A DNA stretch of 30,884 bases from contig CAJUGU010000014.1 in the NCBI GenBank assembly GCA_910586105.1, positions 1-30,884 on the forward strand, written 5' to 3'. Both the position numbers and the translations under genes were made by a program. Shown here piece after piece: positions 1 through 8,182 of the stretch. How positions within the stretch are numbered: position 1 is the first letter of the stretch; each line of letters starts with the position of its first letter. The notes under the pieces are model-generated. The model saw only the letters and a list, made by a program, of their open reading frames with translations. It was not told the origin of the DNA and made no database searches. The stretch comes from an uncultured Eubacteriales bacterium (GTDB lineage: Bacteria; Bacillota; Clostridia; Oscillospirales; Butyricicoccaceae).

Positions 1-30
1 CAGAGGGGCTCGCCCCTCTGGACTCCCTTT
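1..30. repeat. Intergenic G+C-rich palindromic repeat, copy 1
   Basis: The first 20 bases form a hairpin with 9-bp arms (CAGAGGGGC / GCCCCTCTG). Bases 1-30 are the exact reverse complement of bases 2767-2796, so the window holds two inverted copies of one 30-bp element. Both lie outside genes. This looks like a dispersed REP-like intergenic element. A T-run at 28-32 follows copy 1, so it could also end a plus-strand transcript entering from the left. Bases 31-167 hold no other gene or convincing promoter. Confidence 0.6.
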
Positions 31-167
31 TTCGCTGCGGCGGGACGAAGGATGATTTTTTTGCCCCCTGCCGATTGTCCCGGACTGCTTTCTGTGATAA
101 ACTATAAGCAATGAACCGCCGAAGTCCGCCGATTCCGTCGGGCCTCCGCATGGAAAGGATGTCTGTT

Positions 168-728
168 ATGAAAAAATTATTGGTCGTGGTCGATTACCAG
201 AACGACTTCGTAAACGGCGCGCTTGGCTTCCCCGGCGCTGACGCGATCGACGCCGGCATCGCAAAAACCGCCCAGCATTATCTCGCCGCAGGCGATAACG
301 TGCTTTTCACTTTCGATACGCACGGCGAAAACTATCTGGAATCCCGTGAAGGCCGCGCCCTGCCCGTCCCGCACTGTCTGGACGGCTCCGAAGGCTGGCG
401 GCTCTATGGTCAGGTGCAGGCGCTTTGCTGCGAGACCTGCGCCAATCACCAGATTTATCAGGTCAAAAAGGCGACCTTTGGAATGGCTCCCGCCGACCTT
501 GTCCGCCTCGCGGAACAAATCGGCGACGTGCGCGAAATCTTAGTCGTCGGCGTTGTCACCAATATGTGCGTGATTTCCAACGCCGTCATGCTTCAGGCAC
601 AGTGGCCCGAGGCGCAAATTACGGTCGACGCTTCGCTTTGCCTCAGCTTCGACCCCGCCCTGCATGAAAAAGCACTCGATGTGATGGAAGGGCTGCAAAT
701 GTCCGTCGTGAACCGTAACAAAACCTAA
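168..728 (+). CDS. Isochorismatase/nicotinamidase-family cysteine hydrolase
   Basis: This 186-residue protein has the alpha/beta fold signature of the isochorismatase-like cysteine hydrolases. The N-terminal strand VVVDYQNDF carries the catalytic Asp9. Lys100 or Lys101 (VKKATFG) and Cys134 (VVTNMCVIS) complete the Asp-Lys-Cys triad. Residues 64-77 (ALPVPHCLDGSEGW) resemble the segment after the metal site in nicotinamidases, which makes nicotinamidase or a related amidase more likely than isochorismatase. I chose the ATG at 168 because GGAAAGGA lies 9-15 bases upstream and the conserved first strand starts there; in-frame ATGs at 111 and 150 would add residues with no family match. It converges on a minus-strand acetyltransferase gene. 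No signal peptide; cytosolic. The exact substrate cannot be read from the sequence. Confidence 0.85.
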   Translation: MKKLLVVVDYQNDFVNGALGFPGADAIDAGIAKTAQHYLAAGDNVLFTFDTHGENYLESREGRALPVPHCLDGSEGWRLYGQVQALCCETCANHQIYQVKKATFGMAPADLVRLAEQIGDVREILVVGVVTNMCVISNAVMLQAQWPEAQITVDASLCLSFDPALHEKALDVMEGLQMSVVNRNKT

Positions 729-848
729 CGGTTTCAACCGGCATATTACGCCGCCCCCGGAAACCGGCAAACGCTGCGTCCCCGTTCCAGCCAACCCTTC
801 CCCACAGCAGGATTTCCTTCGGAGCGGTTCCGTCCATCAGCGCCCCCC

Positions 849-1316
849 TTACGGGCGGGACAGCTCCATTTCATCTTCCATTTTGCGAAATCCGTATTTT
901 TCATACAGCGGACGCCCCATTGAAGTGGCTTCCAGCGAAATGGCGGCAATCCCCCGGCTTTTCGCTTCCCCGACCAGCAGATCCAGCACCCGGTATGCAA
1001 TCCCCCTTCTTCGGTACGCAGGGGACGTGTACAGGTTCATGATGTACGCTTTCTCACCGCTCGGGTTGTGGTACGTCGGCAGGACGCGAAAAAAGCTGAT
1101 CCCGCCAGCGCCTATTATGCGGCTCCCGTCGAAAACCAGATACGCGGTATGCGTGCCGTCGCGGAGCGCCGCTTCATAATACCGGCGGGACTGCCGCTTT
1201 ACTTCGCTCAGGTCGGTATCGTCAGAAAGCCGGTTCGCAGCCCGCAGCACTTCGAGCCGCATTTCTGTCAGTGGTTCGATATCTTCGGCCGTCGCCCTGT
1301 GATAGGTGAACTCCAT
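849..1316 (-). CDS. GNAT-family N-acetyltransferase
   Basis: This 155-residue protein has the complete GNAT layout. It has the N-terminal strand and helix pair, the strand-4 and acetyl-CoA pyrophosphate loop RRRGIA at residues 102-107 preceded by LYTSPAY, and the C-terminal LYEKYGF at 137-143. Family members transfer an acetyl group from acetyl-CoA to an amine; the acceptor cannot be inferred here. The ATG at 1316 follows a GGGAGGGAGA ribosome binding site. It is the last gene of a minus-strand run after isocitrate dehydrogenase but is separated from it by a hairpin terminator, so it may be transcribed separately or by read-through. Confidence 0.85.
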   Translation of the reverse strand: MEFTYHRATAEDIEPLTEMRLEVLRAANRLSDDTDLSEVKRQSRRYYEAALRDGTHTAYLVFDGSRIIGAGGISFFRVLPTYHNPSGEKAYIMNLYTSPAYRRRGIAYRVLDLLVGEAKSRGIAAISLEATSMGRPLYEKYGFRKMEDEMELSRP

Positions 1317-1391
1317 GTCTCTCCCTCCCCCGGCCAGAAGCCGGGTAAAACTCAGGGAATTGACAGCGGTATCCCGCCGCCCGCTTTCCGC

Positions 1392-1445
1392 AAAACAGCC
1401 AGACGGCAGCGCCAGCGAATGGCTGGCTCTGCCGTCTGTTTTTTT
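1392..1445 (-). terminator. Hairpin terminator downstream of the isocitrate dehydrogenase gene
   Basis: A 10-bp stem (1400-1409 with 1429-1438, CAGACGGCAG / CTGCCGTCTG) is continued by a 5-bp inner stem (CCAGC/GCTGG) after a 2-base internal mismatch. On the minus strand it is followed by GCTGTTTTG, a short T-run. On the plus strand seven T follow (1439-1445), so it may work in both directions. It lies 18 bases past the stop of the isocitrate dehydrogenase gene. Confidence 0.65.
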
Positions 1446-1463
1446 GATCGTCGCGCCCCCTGC

Positions 1464-2618
1464 TTACAGAGTCGCGATGGTTTCCAGCACGTAGTTCGTG
1501 AACTCCTCCGCAGTCGCGCCGGTGTCGCGTCCGGTAAGGACGTACTTCGGCTGCTCGAACATACAGATATCCAGCGCACGGTCGAGCTTATTTGCAAGCT
1601 CAATCTCACCGATGTGCTCCAGCAGCATGACCGACGCGCGGAGCACCGACGACGGGTCGGCATACTTCGCGCGGCCTTCCTGCACCATACGCGGCGCGGA
1701 GCCATGGATTGCTTCAAACATTGCGTATCGCTTGCCGATGTTCGCCGAACCCGCGGTGCCGACGCCGCCCTGGATCTCAGCGGCTTCATCGGTGATGATA
1801 TCGCCGTACAGGTTGGGCAGCACGACCACCTTGAAATCGCGGCGGCGCTTGTCGTCCAGCAGTTTGGCGGTCATGATGTCAATATACCAATCGTCGAACA
1901 CGACCTCGGGGTACTCCTCGGCGACCTTCTGGCAGGTCTTGAGGAATTTGCCATCCGTAGTCTTGATGATGTTCGCCTTGGTAACGCAGGAAACGCGGTT
2001 TTTACCGGTCTTGCGGGCGTAATCAAACGCAAGACGCGCGATCCGTTCGCAGCCCTGCGAGGTCGCGACGGTAAAGTCGATGAACAGGTCGTCGTCGATC
2101 TGCACGCCCTGCGAGCCGACGGCATAACCGCCTTCGGTGTTCTCGCGGTAGAACGTCCAGTCGATGCCGAGGGACGGCACCTTGACCGGGCGGACATTCG
2201 CGAACAAATCCAGCGCCTTGCGCATGGCGACGTTCGCAGACTCAACATTGGGCCACGGGTCGCCCGCGCGCGGCGTCGTAGTCGGCCCCTTCAAAATCAC
2301 ATGGCAGGCTTTCAGCTCCTCCATCGTGTCCGGCGGGATCGCGCAGCCCAACTCGGCGCGGCGTTCGATCGTCAAACCGTCGATCGTGCGGAATTCGACC
2401 TTACCGGCATTCACCTTGTCGGCAAGCAGCACTTCCAAAGCGTGCTGCGCCATACCGGTAATCATGGGGCCGATGCCGTCGCCGCCGCAAACGCCAATAA
2501 TGATCTTGTCCAGCTTGGAATAATCAATGAAATCGCCCTGCGCCTTCATATCCTCAATGCGCGCAAGCTGGCTTTCCACTACCTTTTCAAATTTTGCACG
2601 GATTTCTTCCGAAACCAT
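1464..2618 (-). CDS. Isocitrate/isopropylmalate-family dehydrogenase, probably isocitrate dehydrogenase
   Basis: This 384-residue cytosolic enzyme probably oxidises isocitrate to 2-oxoglutarate and CO2. The family core is clear: GGDGIG at 45-50, the substrate loop FYRENTEGGY at 156-165 (isocitrate type rather than the isopropylmalate-type VRELTGG), K214 in TKAN, and the metal-binding NLYGDIITDEAAE at 269-281 with Asp273 and Asp277. HGSAPR at 305-310 starts the cofactor loop. NAD versus NADP preference cannot be settled by eye. A perfect GAGGAGG site precedes the ATG at 2618. It follows the aconitase gene on the same strand, so the two consecutive steps from citrate to 2-oxoglutarate are adjacent. 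About 240 bases with G+C-rich palindromes separate them. No citrate synthase gene is in the window. Confidence 0.88.
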   Translation of the reverse strand: MVSEEIRAKFEKVVESQLARIEDMKAQGDFIDYSKLDKIIIGVCGGDGIGPMITGMAQHALEVLLADKVNAGKVEFRTIDGLTIERRAELGCAIPPDTMEELKACHVILKGPTTTPRAGDPWPNVESANVAMRKALDLFANVRPVKVPSLGIDWTFYRENTEGGYAVGSQGVQIDDDLFIDFTVATSQGCERIARLAFDYARKTGKNRVSCVTKANIIKTTDGKFLKTCQKVAEEYPEVVFDDWYIDIMTAKLLDDKRRRDFKVVVLPNLYGDIITDEAAEIQGGVGTAGSANIGKRYAMFEAIHGSAPRMVQEGRAKYADPSSVLRASVMLLEHIGEIELANKLDRALDICMFEQPKYVLTGRDTGATAEEFTNYVLETIATL

Positions 2619-2766
2619 TGGCTATATCCTCCTCAAAAAACCGACCGTTCCGCCGGAATTATTTCTACAGGCTTCCGATATCCGCCCGCCGTCCGTTTGG
2701 CGGGCGGATCTGCGCCATACCCACGACAGCAGACCGCCAAAATCCCCCGTCCCGCCCGCAGGCGTG

Positions 2767-2854
2767 AAAGGGAGTCCAGAGGGGCGAGCCCCTCTGGCGC
2801 CGTCCGCGCAGGACCGCCCGCCGCGCAGGCGCGGGGTCCGGGGCGGAGCCCCGG
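2767..2854. repeat. Composite palindromic intergenic element (copy 2 of the 30-bp repeat plus a second palindrome)
   Basis: Bases 2767-2796 are the exact inverted copy of bases 1-30 at the window edge. About 40 bases on, a second perfect hairpin has 7-bp arms, CCGGGGC (2838-2844) and GCCCCGG (2848-2854), with a 3-base loop. Together they fill the space between aconitase and isocitrate dehydrogenase. The arrangement resembles a BIME/REP-like intergenic element. It may stabilise or attenuate the transcript, as no T-run follows. Confidence 0.6.
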
Positions 2855-2862
2855 GAGAGCGC

Positions 2863-4785
2863 TTACTTCGCAGACTGCTTCGCGTAGTTCAGCGTGCCGC
2901 CCGCCAGCAGCGCGCCGCGCTGGCGGTCCGATACGTCGCAGTCCGCCTTGAAGACCTTGCCGCCCGCTTCCACCGTGATTTGAGCGCCCGACGCGATCTC
3001 GGATTTCAGGTTCGGGAATGAAATCGTTCCCAGAAGTTCGACCGCGTCATAGTCCGACGGGTCGGCGAAGGTCAGCGGGACAATGCCCGAGTTCACCAGG
3101 TTCGCTTTATGGATGCGCGCGAAGGACTTCGCCAGTACCGCCCGCACGCCAAGATACAACGGCACCAGCGCCGCGTGCTCGCGCGACGAGCCCTGCCCGT
3201 AGTTCGCGCCGCCCACGATCACGCCGCCCCCCTGCTCCTGGCACCGCGCCGGGAATTTCGGGTCGACGTTGATAAAACAATAATTGGAATAATACGGGAT
3301 GTTGGACCGGTAAGGCAGCAGCTTCGAGCCCGCCGGAAGGATGTGGTCCGTCGTGATGTTGTCCTCCGTCTTCAGCACGATCTTGCCCGCCCAACGCTCC
3401 GGCAACGCTTCGCCCAGAGGGAACGGCTTGATGTTCGGCCCCCGCTGCACCTCGACTTCCTCCGGATGCTCCGAAGGCAGTACGATCATACTGTCGTTGA
3501 TGTCGAAATGCTCCGGCATTTCAATCGCCGGCATCTCGCCCAGCGTGCGCGGGTCGGTCAGCACGCCCGTCAGCGCAGACGCCGCCGCCGTCTCCGGCGA
3601 TACCAGATAAATCTTCGCATCCTGCGTGCCCGAACGGCCCTCAAAATTGCGGTTGAATGTGCGCAGCGAAACGCCCGCCGACTCCGGCGACTGCCCCATG
3701 CCAATGCACGGCCCGCACGCACACTCCAAAATGCGCGCGCCCGCCGAGATGATGTCCGACAACGCCCCGTTCTTCGCCAGCATATGAAATACCTGCATCG
3801 ACCCCGGGCTGATCGTCAGCGATACGTCCGGATGGATGTGCTTGCCCTTTAAGATCGCCGCGACCTTCATCATATCATAATAAGAAGAGTTCGTGCAGGA
3901 GCCGATGCAGCACTGGTTGACCTTGATCGGCCCCAGCTCCGCAAGCCCCGCGACATTGTCCGGCATGTGCGGCGCTGCCGCAAGCGGTTCCAATGCGTTC
4001 AGGTCGACGACATATTCTTCGTCATATTTTGCGTCCGCGTCCGAGCTGAGCGGGACGTAAACGTCCCCGCGCCCCTGCGCTTCCAGAAACGCCTTCGTCA
4101 CCTCGTCCGACGGGAAGATCGAAGTCGTTGCGCCAAGCTCTGCGCCCATGTTCGTGATCGTCGCACGCTCCGGCACCGAAAGCGTCTTCACGCCCTCGCC
4201 CGCGTATTCCACGATCTTGCCCACGCCGCCCTTGACGGTCATTTGACGCAAAACCTCTAAAATAATATCCTTCGCGGCTACCCACGGCTGTAATTTGCCC
4301 GTCAGCGTGACGCGCACCATTTTCGGCATCGGGATATAATACGCCCCGCCGCCCATCGCGACCGCAACATCCAGCCCGCCCGCGCCAAACGCAAGCATGC
4401 CAATGCCGCCGCCCGTAGGCGTATGGGAGTCCGAGCCGATCAGCGTCTTGCCCGGCGCGCCGAACCGCTCCAGATGTACCTGATGGCAAATGCCGTTGCC
4501 CGCTTTTGAATAATAAATGCCGTGCTTTTTGGCGACCGAGCCGATATACTTGTGATCGTCCGCGTTTTCAAAGCCCGATTGCAGCGTGTTGTGGTCGATG
4601 TACGCGACCGAGCGCTCGGTCTTGACCTGATCGACGCCCATCGCCTCAAATTGCAGGTAGGCCATCGTACCGGTCGCATCCTGCGTCAGCGTCTGGTCGA
4701 TCCGCAGCCCGATCTCCTCGCCCTGCTTCATTTCCCCGTCGACCAGATGCGCCTTCAGGATCTTTTCGGCAATCGTCATACTCAT
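2863..4785 (-). CDS. Aconitate hydratase (Aquifex-type, 640 residues)
   Basis: This enzyme isomerises citrate and isocitrate using a [4Fe-4S] cluster. The cluster cysteines are visible: Cys297 in GSCTNSS and Cys357/Cys360 in ACGPCIGMG. Other family blocks are GSDSHTPTGGG at 117-127, TFNRNFEGRSG near 380, TTDHILPAGS near 480, and GANYGQGSSREHAA in the C-terminal swivel domain. At 640 residues it is much shorter than AcnA (about 890) and fits the shorter Aquifex-type group also found in Clostridia. The ATG at 4785 is 10 bases from an AGGAG site; an ATG at 4779 would be too distant. The isocitrate dehydrogenase gene follows on the same strand. A candidate promoter lies about 180 bases upstream. 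Confidence 0.93.
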   Translation of the reverse strand: MSMTIAEKILKAHLVDGEMKQGEEIGLRIDQTLTQDATGTMAYLQFEAMGVDQVKTERSVAYIDHNTLQSGFENADDHKYIGSVAKKHGIYYSKAGNGICHQVHLERFGAPGKTLIGSDSHTPTGGGIGMLAFGAGGLDVAVAMGGGAYYIPMPKMVRVTLTGKLQPWVAAKDIILEVLRQMTVKGGVGKIVEYAGEGVKTLSVPERATITNMGAELGATTSIFPSDEVTKAFLEAQGRGDVYVPLSSDADAKYDEEYVVDLNALEPLAAAPHMPDNVAGLAELGPIKVNQCCIGSCTNSSYYDMMKVAAILKGKHIHPDVSLTISPGSMQVFHMLAKNGALSDIISAGARILECACGPCIGMGQSPESAGVSLRTFNRNFEGRSGTQDAKIYLVSPETAAASALTGVLTDPRTLGEMPAIEMPEHFDINDSMIVLPSEHPEEVEVQRGPNIKPFPLGEALPERWAGKIVLKTEDNITTDHILPAGSKLLPYRSNIPYYSNYCFINVDPKFPARCQEQGGGVIVGGANYGQGSSREHAALVPLYLGVRAVLAKSFARIHKANLVNSGIVPLTFADPSDYDAVELLGTISFPNLKSEIASGAQITVEAGGKVFKADCDVSDRQRGALLAGGTLNYAKQSAK

Positions 4786-4966
4786 GTTTGCATCGCTCCT
4801 TGTGAATCACCTCAAACAGCGCCTTTTCCGCGCGCTGTCTCCCGCGTCCGCCAGCGGCTGCGCGGGAATGTTGCGGCTTCCACAGCCTTCTCCACACCGG
4901 AAGCCCTCCGGCGTGCCCATAAATCTATAAAAATCGATCCGCCCCGGCATTTTCCGGAACACTTCT

Positions 4967-4995
4967 ATTATACAGGATTCCCCCGTGGAAATCCA
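4967..4995 (-). promoter_or_regulatory. Candidate promoter for the aconitase gene
   Basis: A perfect minus-strand TATAAT lies at 4967-4972, in the 217-base gap between the tsaD stop and the aconitase start. The -35 region is poor (best match TGGATT, 16-base spacer, three of six bases). If used, the transcript has a leader of about 175 bases with no obvious riboswitch fold. Confidence 0.4.
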
Positions 4996-5002
4996 GTGCT
5001 TT

Positions 5003-6031
5003 TTACCCTCTTTTCTGACAAAGATCCTCGCTGATTTCCGCCGTCGCGTATGCGTTTTGCCCGGAAACGCCCACATGGCCCGCCAAAAGCTCATAATACG
5101 CCTGCGCGCCGATCATAGCGGCGTTGTCCCCGCACAGCGCAAGCGGCGGCAGGCAGAGCGTGCAGCGCTCCTCCGCAGCCAGCCGCTGCAGCGCTGCGCG
5201 GAGCGCCGAATTCGCCGCCACCCCGCCCGCGCAGACCAACGTCTTCGCCCCGGTCTGCCGCACCGCAAGCCGGAGCCGCGGCACGAGCGTATCCACGACC
5301 GCCTGCTGGAACGCCGCCGCAAGGGCTGCGCGGTCGATCCCCTCGCCCTTCTGCTCCGCGTTGTGGACAAGGTTGATGACCGCCGTTTTCAGTCCCGAAA
5401 ACGAGAAGTCCAGCGGCGCGTCCTTGACATGCGACTGCGGCAGGCGGTATTTTTGGGGGTCGCCCTTTTGCGCAAGCGCGTCGATCTTCGGCCCGCCGGG
5501 GTATCCGGCCCCCAGTACCCGCGCCGTTTTGTCGAACGCTTCCCCCGCCGCGTCGTCGCGCGTCCCGCCGATGATCTCGAAATCGGTATAACCGCGCGTC
5601 AGCACCAGCAGCGAATGCCCGCCGGACGCGACCAGCGTCAAAAACGGCGGCTCCAGCTCCGGGTAAGCCAGATAATTCGCCGCGATATGCCCCCGGATGT
5701 GATGCACCGGCACGAACGGCTTACCCAGGCTGAGCGCCAGCGCCTTCCCGAAGTTCGCGCCCACCAGCACCGCGCCGATCAGCCCCGGCGCGCAGGTCGC
5801 GGCTACCGCGTCCAGCTCTTCCCGGGTACACTCCGCCTCGCGGAGCGCCGCCTCCGTCACCCGGACGATCGCCTGCATATGCCCGCGCGAGGCGATCTCC
5901 GGCACGACCCCGCCATACAGCGCATGGGTCTCCACCTGCGAATCGATGACGTTCGACAAGATCCGCCGCCCGTCCTCGATTACCGCCGCAGCCGTTTCGT
6001 CGCACGAGGATTCGATTGCTAAAATTCGCAT
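5003..6031 (-). CDS. tsaD: tRNA N6-adenosine threonylcarbamoyltransferase TsaD
   Basis: TsaD works with TsaB and TsaE to put the threonylcarbamoyl group on A37 of ANN-decoding tRNAs, an essential step. The 342-residue length is standard. The ATP-binding start ILAIESSCDETAAAV (residues 3-17), the metal-binding HHIRGH (His111 and His115 in HxxxH), the PGLIGAVLVG loop at 82-91, ASGGHSLLVL, VCAGGVAANSALR and the C-terminal CGDNAAMIG with its metal-ligand Asp are all present. The ATG at 6031 follows GGGGAGGAAGGAG. rimI, a frequent neighbour, lies about 2 kb upstream on the same strand, split from tsaD by Uma2, GNAT and VanZ-like genes. tsaB and tsaE are not in the window. Confidence 0.97.
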   Translation of the reverse strand: MRILAIESSCDETAAAVIEDGRRILSNVIDSQVETHALYGGVVPEIASRGHMQAIVRVTEAALREAECTREELDAVAATCAPGLIGAVLVGANFGKALALSLGKPFVPVHHIRGHIAANYLAYPELEPPFLTLVASGGHSLLVLTRGYTDFEIIGGTRDDAAGEAFDKTARVLGAGYPGGPKIDALAQKGDPQKYRLPQSHVKDAPLDFSFSGLKTAVINLVHNAEQKGEGIDRAALAAAFQQAVVDTLVPRLRLAVRQTGAKTLVCAGGVAANSALRAALQRLAAEERCTLCLPPLALCGDNAAMIGAQAYYELLAGHVGVSGQNAYATAEISEDLCQKRG

Positions 6032-6087
6032 TGCTGCTCCTTCCTCCCCTTATATAAGACCGTCGCCCGACCGTGGGGCGCGTTTTT

Positions 6088-6639
6088 TCACCGATGCAAA
6101 AGGATCGGCACACCCAGGATCAGGATGGCCGTCCCCGTTCCGACCGACGCCGCCGCATTGATCCAGTGGAGCGCCCGCCTGCCAAGGATCGCCCACAGAA
6201 GCAGGAATATACCCATTCCCAAAAGCCCGCCCAGCATGTTGCAGAGCAGGTCGGTGATATCGGTATCGCCGATTGCGAAACCATATTGCAGGACTTCATA
6301 CGTCAGGCTGACGCCAACGATCGGCAGGAGCTTTTTGGGAAAACTCCAGCTTTTGTGCAGCATCGTGATATAAACCCCAAACGGGACGAACGCCGCTACC
6401 TTCCAGGCGATCTCCGGGAGGTCGATTTTGCCGTTTGCGGTCGCTGAAGCAGAGAACGGGATCAGGTTCAGGCTGCGCCGTTCCAGCTCCGCAAGCTGAC
6501 CGAAATCGGTTGCCCGGTTGAGCAGGACAACCCATGTCATAATCAGCAAGTATGCGGCAAACAGCAGCCTTGTCAGGTTCTTTGACGGGCCTTGGGGCGG
6601 TTTGACCGGTTTCCGCGCCCGTTTTTTCGACTTCCTCAT
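6088..6639 (-). CDS. VanZ-like family membrane protein
   Basis: This 183-residue protein has four or five predicted membrane helices. It opens with a basic cytoplasmic stretch (KSKKRARKPVKPP), then a first helix (about 22-38, LLFAAYLLIMTWVVLLNR). The VanZ-like signatures follow: LNLIPF, AFVPFGVYI, and SLTYEVLQYGFAIGDTDITD followed by LCNMLGGLLG. VanZ of Enterococcus gives low-level teicoplanin resistance; most homologues have no known role. I chose the ATG at 6639 because AAGGAG lies 7 bases upstream; the frame stays open further upstream but without family match. It ends 56 bases before tsaD on the same strand, so they may share a transcript. Confidence 0.85.
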   Translation of the reverse strand: MRKSKKRARKPVKPPQGPSKNLTRLLFAAYLLIMTWVVLLNRATDFGQLAELERRSLNLIPFSASATANGKIDLPEIAWKVAAFVPFGVYITMLHKSWSFPKKLLPIVGVSLTYEVLQYGFAIGDTDITDLLCNMLGGLLGMGIFLLLWAILGRRALHWINAAASVGTGTAILILGVPILLHR

Positions 6640-6757
6640 AAACACTCCTTCCGCGCGCCGGGTTCGGGACGGCACGCGCGCCGCTATGCAGCAATTCCCG
6701 CCCACATCCGGCGCGTTTATATCGTTCGGCCCTTTGCGCAGCCGGAAAACGGCGGCT

Positions 6758-7210
6758 TTACAGCGTTTTTTCCATGCAGACGCAGTTTTCATCCCCTGCG
6801 AAATCGCCGAAGGCTTCACAGAAGGCGTAACCGCAGGATTGGTAAAACGCCAGCGCGCCGTATTCTTCGGCTCCGGCTTCCAGTACCGCACGCTTCCGGT
6901 CGCGGCGAGAAGCGTCCCGTTCCAGCATCCGCAGCAGCGTCCACGCGACGCCCTGCCGCCGATGCTCCGGCAGCACAAATACCCGTTTGATCTCAGCCGT
7001 GCCCGCGTCCAACGCCTGCCAGCCGCCGCAGCCGACCGGCTGATCGCCTAAAAATGCCAGCAGACGGCAGTCCAGACCGCTCAGGTCATGATGCTTCGCA
7101 TATTTTCGTGTCAGTTCGCCGTATTTATCAAAAAAGTACCGGTCAAGCTCGCTGACCAGCCGCAACAGCAGCGGATCTTCCGCTTCTGCGCGTCGAAAGT
7201 GCAGTTCCAT
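6758..7210 (-). CDS. GNAT-family N-acetyltransferase
   Basis: This 150-residue protein has the GNAT acetyl-CoA-binding block IKRVFVLPEHRRQGVA (residues 74-89, loop RRQGVA) and the C-terminal ALAFYQSCGY near 118-127. The N-terminal LDRYFFDKYGEL resembles small GNATs often annotated as hypothetical acetyltransferases in Clostridia. The acceptor is unknown. An AGAGGAAAGGG site precedes the ATG at 7210. It lies on the same strand as the VanZ-like and tsaD genes, about 120 bases upstream of the former. Bases 7211-7498 before it hold only short G+C-rich inverted repeats. Confidence 0.85.
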   Translation of the reverse strand: MELHFRRAEAEDPLLLRLVSELDRYFFDKYGELTRKYAKHHDLSGLDCRLLAFLGDQPVGCGGWQALDAGTAEIKRVFVLPEHRRQGVAWTLLRMLERDASRRDRKRAVLEAGAEEYGALAFYQSCGYAFCEAFGDFAGDENCVCMEKTL

Positions 7211-7498
7211 AAACCCTTTCCTCTCCCACTACGGATCGTTTGCGCGTGTCCGCCGTTTCGTCCCGGACAATGCGGCTGCCACGCGATTCCATAATAATCT
7301 TTCACAAATCGGCCCGCGGGGCAGACGCCTTGCAGCGGTTTCATGCTCCCGCGCATTGGCCGCCCCATTCCCATTCAGGCGGCGCTTGATTTCAGCCGCC
7401 GTTTGGCGGCACCCGCTCGATTTTTTCTTGCAGCGTTCGGAATGATACGAAACGACCGCCGGATCTTGTAACGGCGCGGCCGTTTTATTGCGCGGTAT

Positions 7499-8071
7499 TT
7501 ATTCCGCAAACACCGCGCGCAGATCGATGCAGCAGTTGTCGAAAATGTTGACTTTTGCGGTGTCCTCCCGCCCATAATCTTCATGGAGCCGCAGGAAGCC
7601 GTTGTCCTGTAAAAATACCTGCACCGATTTGTTTTCCGGGTCGACGATCCAATACTCCCGCACCCCGGCGCGCTGATAAAGCCCCAGCTTTACCAGCCGG
7701 TCGTGCCGCCGCGTAGATGGGGATAACACCTCCACCACCATGTCCGGCGCGCCCTTACAGCCATATTGATCGAGCTTGCTGCGGTCGCAAACCACGGTAA
7801 TATCCGGTTCGACCAGCGTGTCAACGTCCTCCGGGGAATCGCCGTCCTGCTCAAACAGCCGGACGCCAAACGGCGAATAATAAGCCCTGCATTCCTTTCC
7901 TTTCAAATATTGGTGCATTTGCGCAAAAATCTCCCCGCTGATTTCTTGATGGATACGCAACGGTGGAGACATCATAAACGGTTCGCCGCCAATCAGCTCG
8001 ACCCGCTCGCTTTCATCCCATTCAAGACAATCCGCAAAGGTATAATGCAGCGCTCCTGCTGGCAATCCCAT
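7499..8071 (-). CDS. Uma2-family (DUF820) PD-(D/E)XK nuclease-like protein
   Basis: This 190-residue protein matches the Uma2/DUF820 family, which has a restriction-endonuclease-like fold and is unproven in function. The conserved core is VEPDITVVCDRSKLD (near 88-102), GAPDMVVEVLSPSTRRHD, KLGLYQRAGVREYWIVDP and the family N-terminal block RVELIGGEPFMMSPP. The Asp in PD and the Glu in VVEVLSPS are in nuclease-like positions. I chose ATG 8071, spaced properly from an AGGGGTG site, over the upstream TTG at 8077. Uma2 genes are abundant in cyanobacteria and patchy in Clostridia. It sits alone between rimI and a GNAT gene, with no toxin or mobile-element partner visible. Confidence 0.85.
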   Translation of the reverse strand: MGLPAGALHYTFADCLEWDESERVELIGGEPFMMSPPLRIHQEISGEIFAQMHQYLKGKECRAYYSPFGVRLFEQDGDSPEDVDTLVEPDITVVCDRSKLDQYGCKGAPDMVVEVLSPSTRRHDRLVKLGLYQRAGVREYWIVDPENKSVQVFLQDNGFLRLHEDYGREDTAKVNIFDNCCIDLRAVFAE

Positions 8072-8182
8072 CTTCAATCACCCCTAACATGATGTTTCCA
8101 ATCGTTCGATCATTCTGCCTGTTCCGCAGCAGTTTACAACGCACCGCGCGGATTCCTGCAATATTTCTGGACTTTTCGCCGG

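Noticed and set aside
1068..2951. A 627-codon open frame on the plus strand
   Set aside because: It is antisense to the isocitrate dehydrogenase gene and rich in Arg, Ala, His and Pro, as expected for a shadow frame in G+C-rich DNA; no domain pattern.
7378..7484. Alternating GGCGGC/GCCGCC repeats and a small AACGGC hairpin between the Uma2 and GNAT genes as a riboswitch or attenuator
   Set aside because: The arms are only 6 bp in G+C-rich DNA, and the T-runs are on the strand opposite to the genes; chance is likely.
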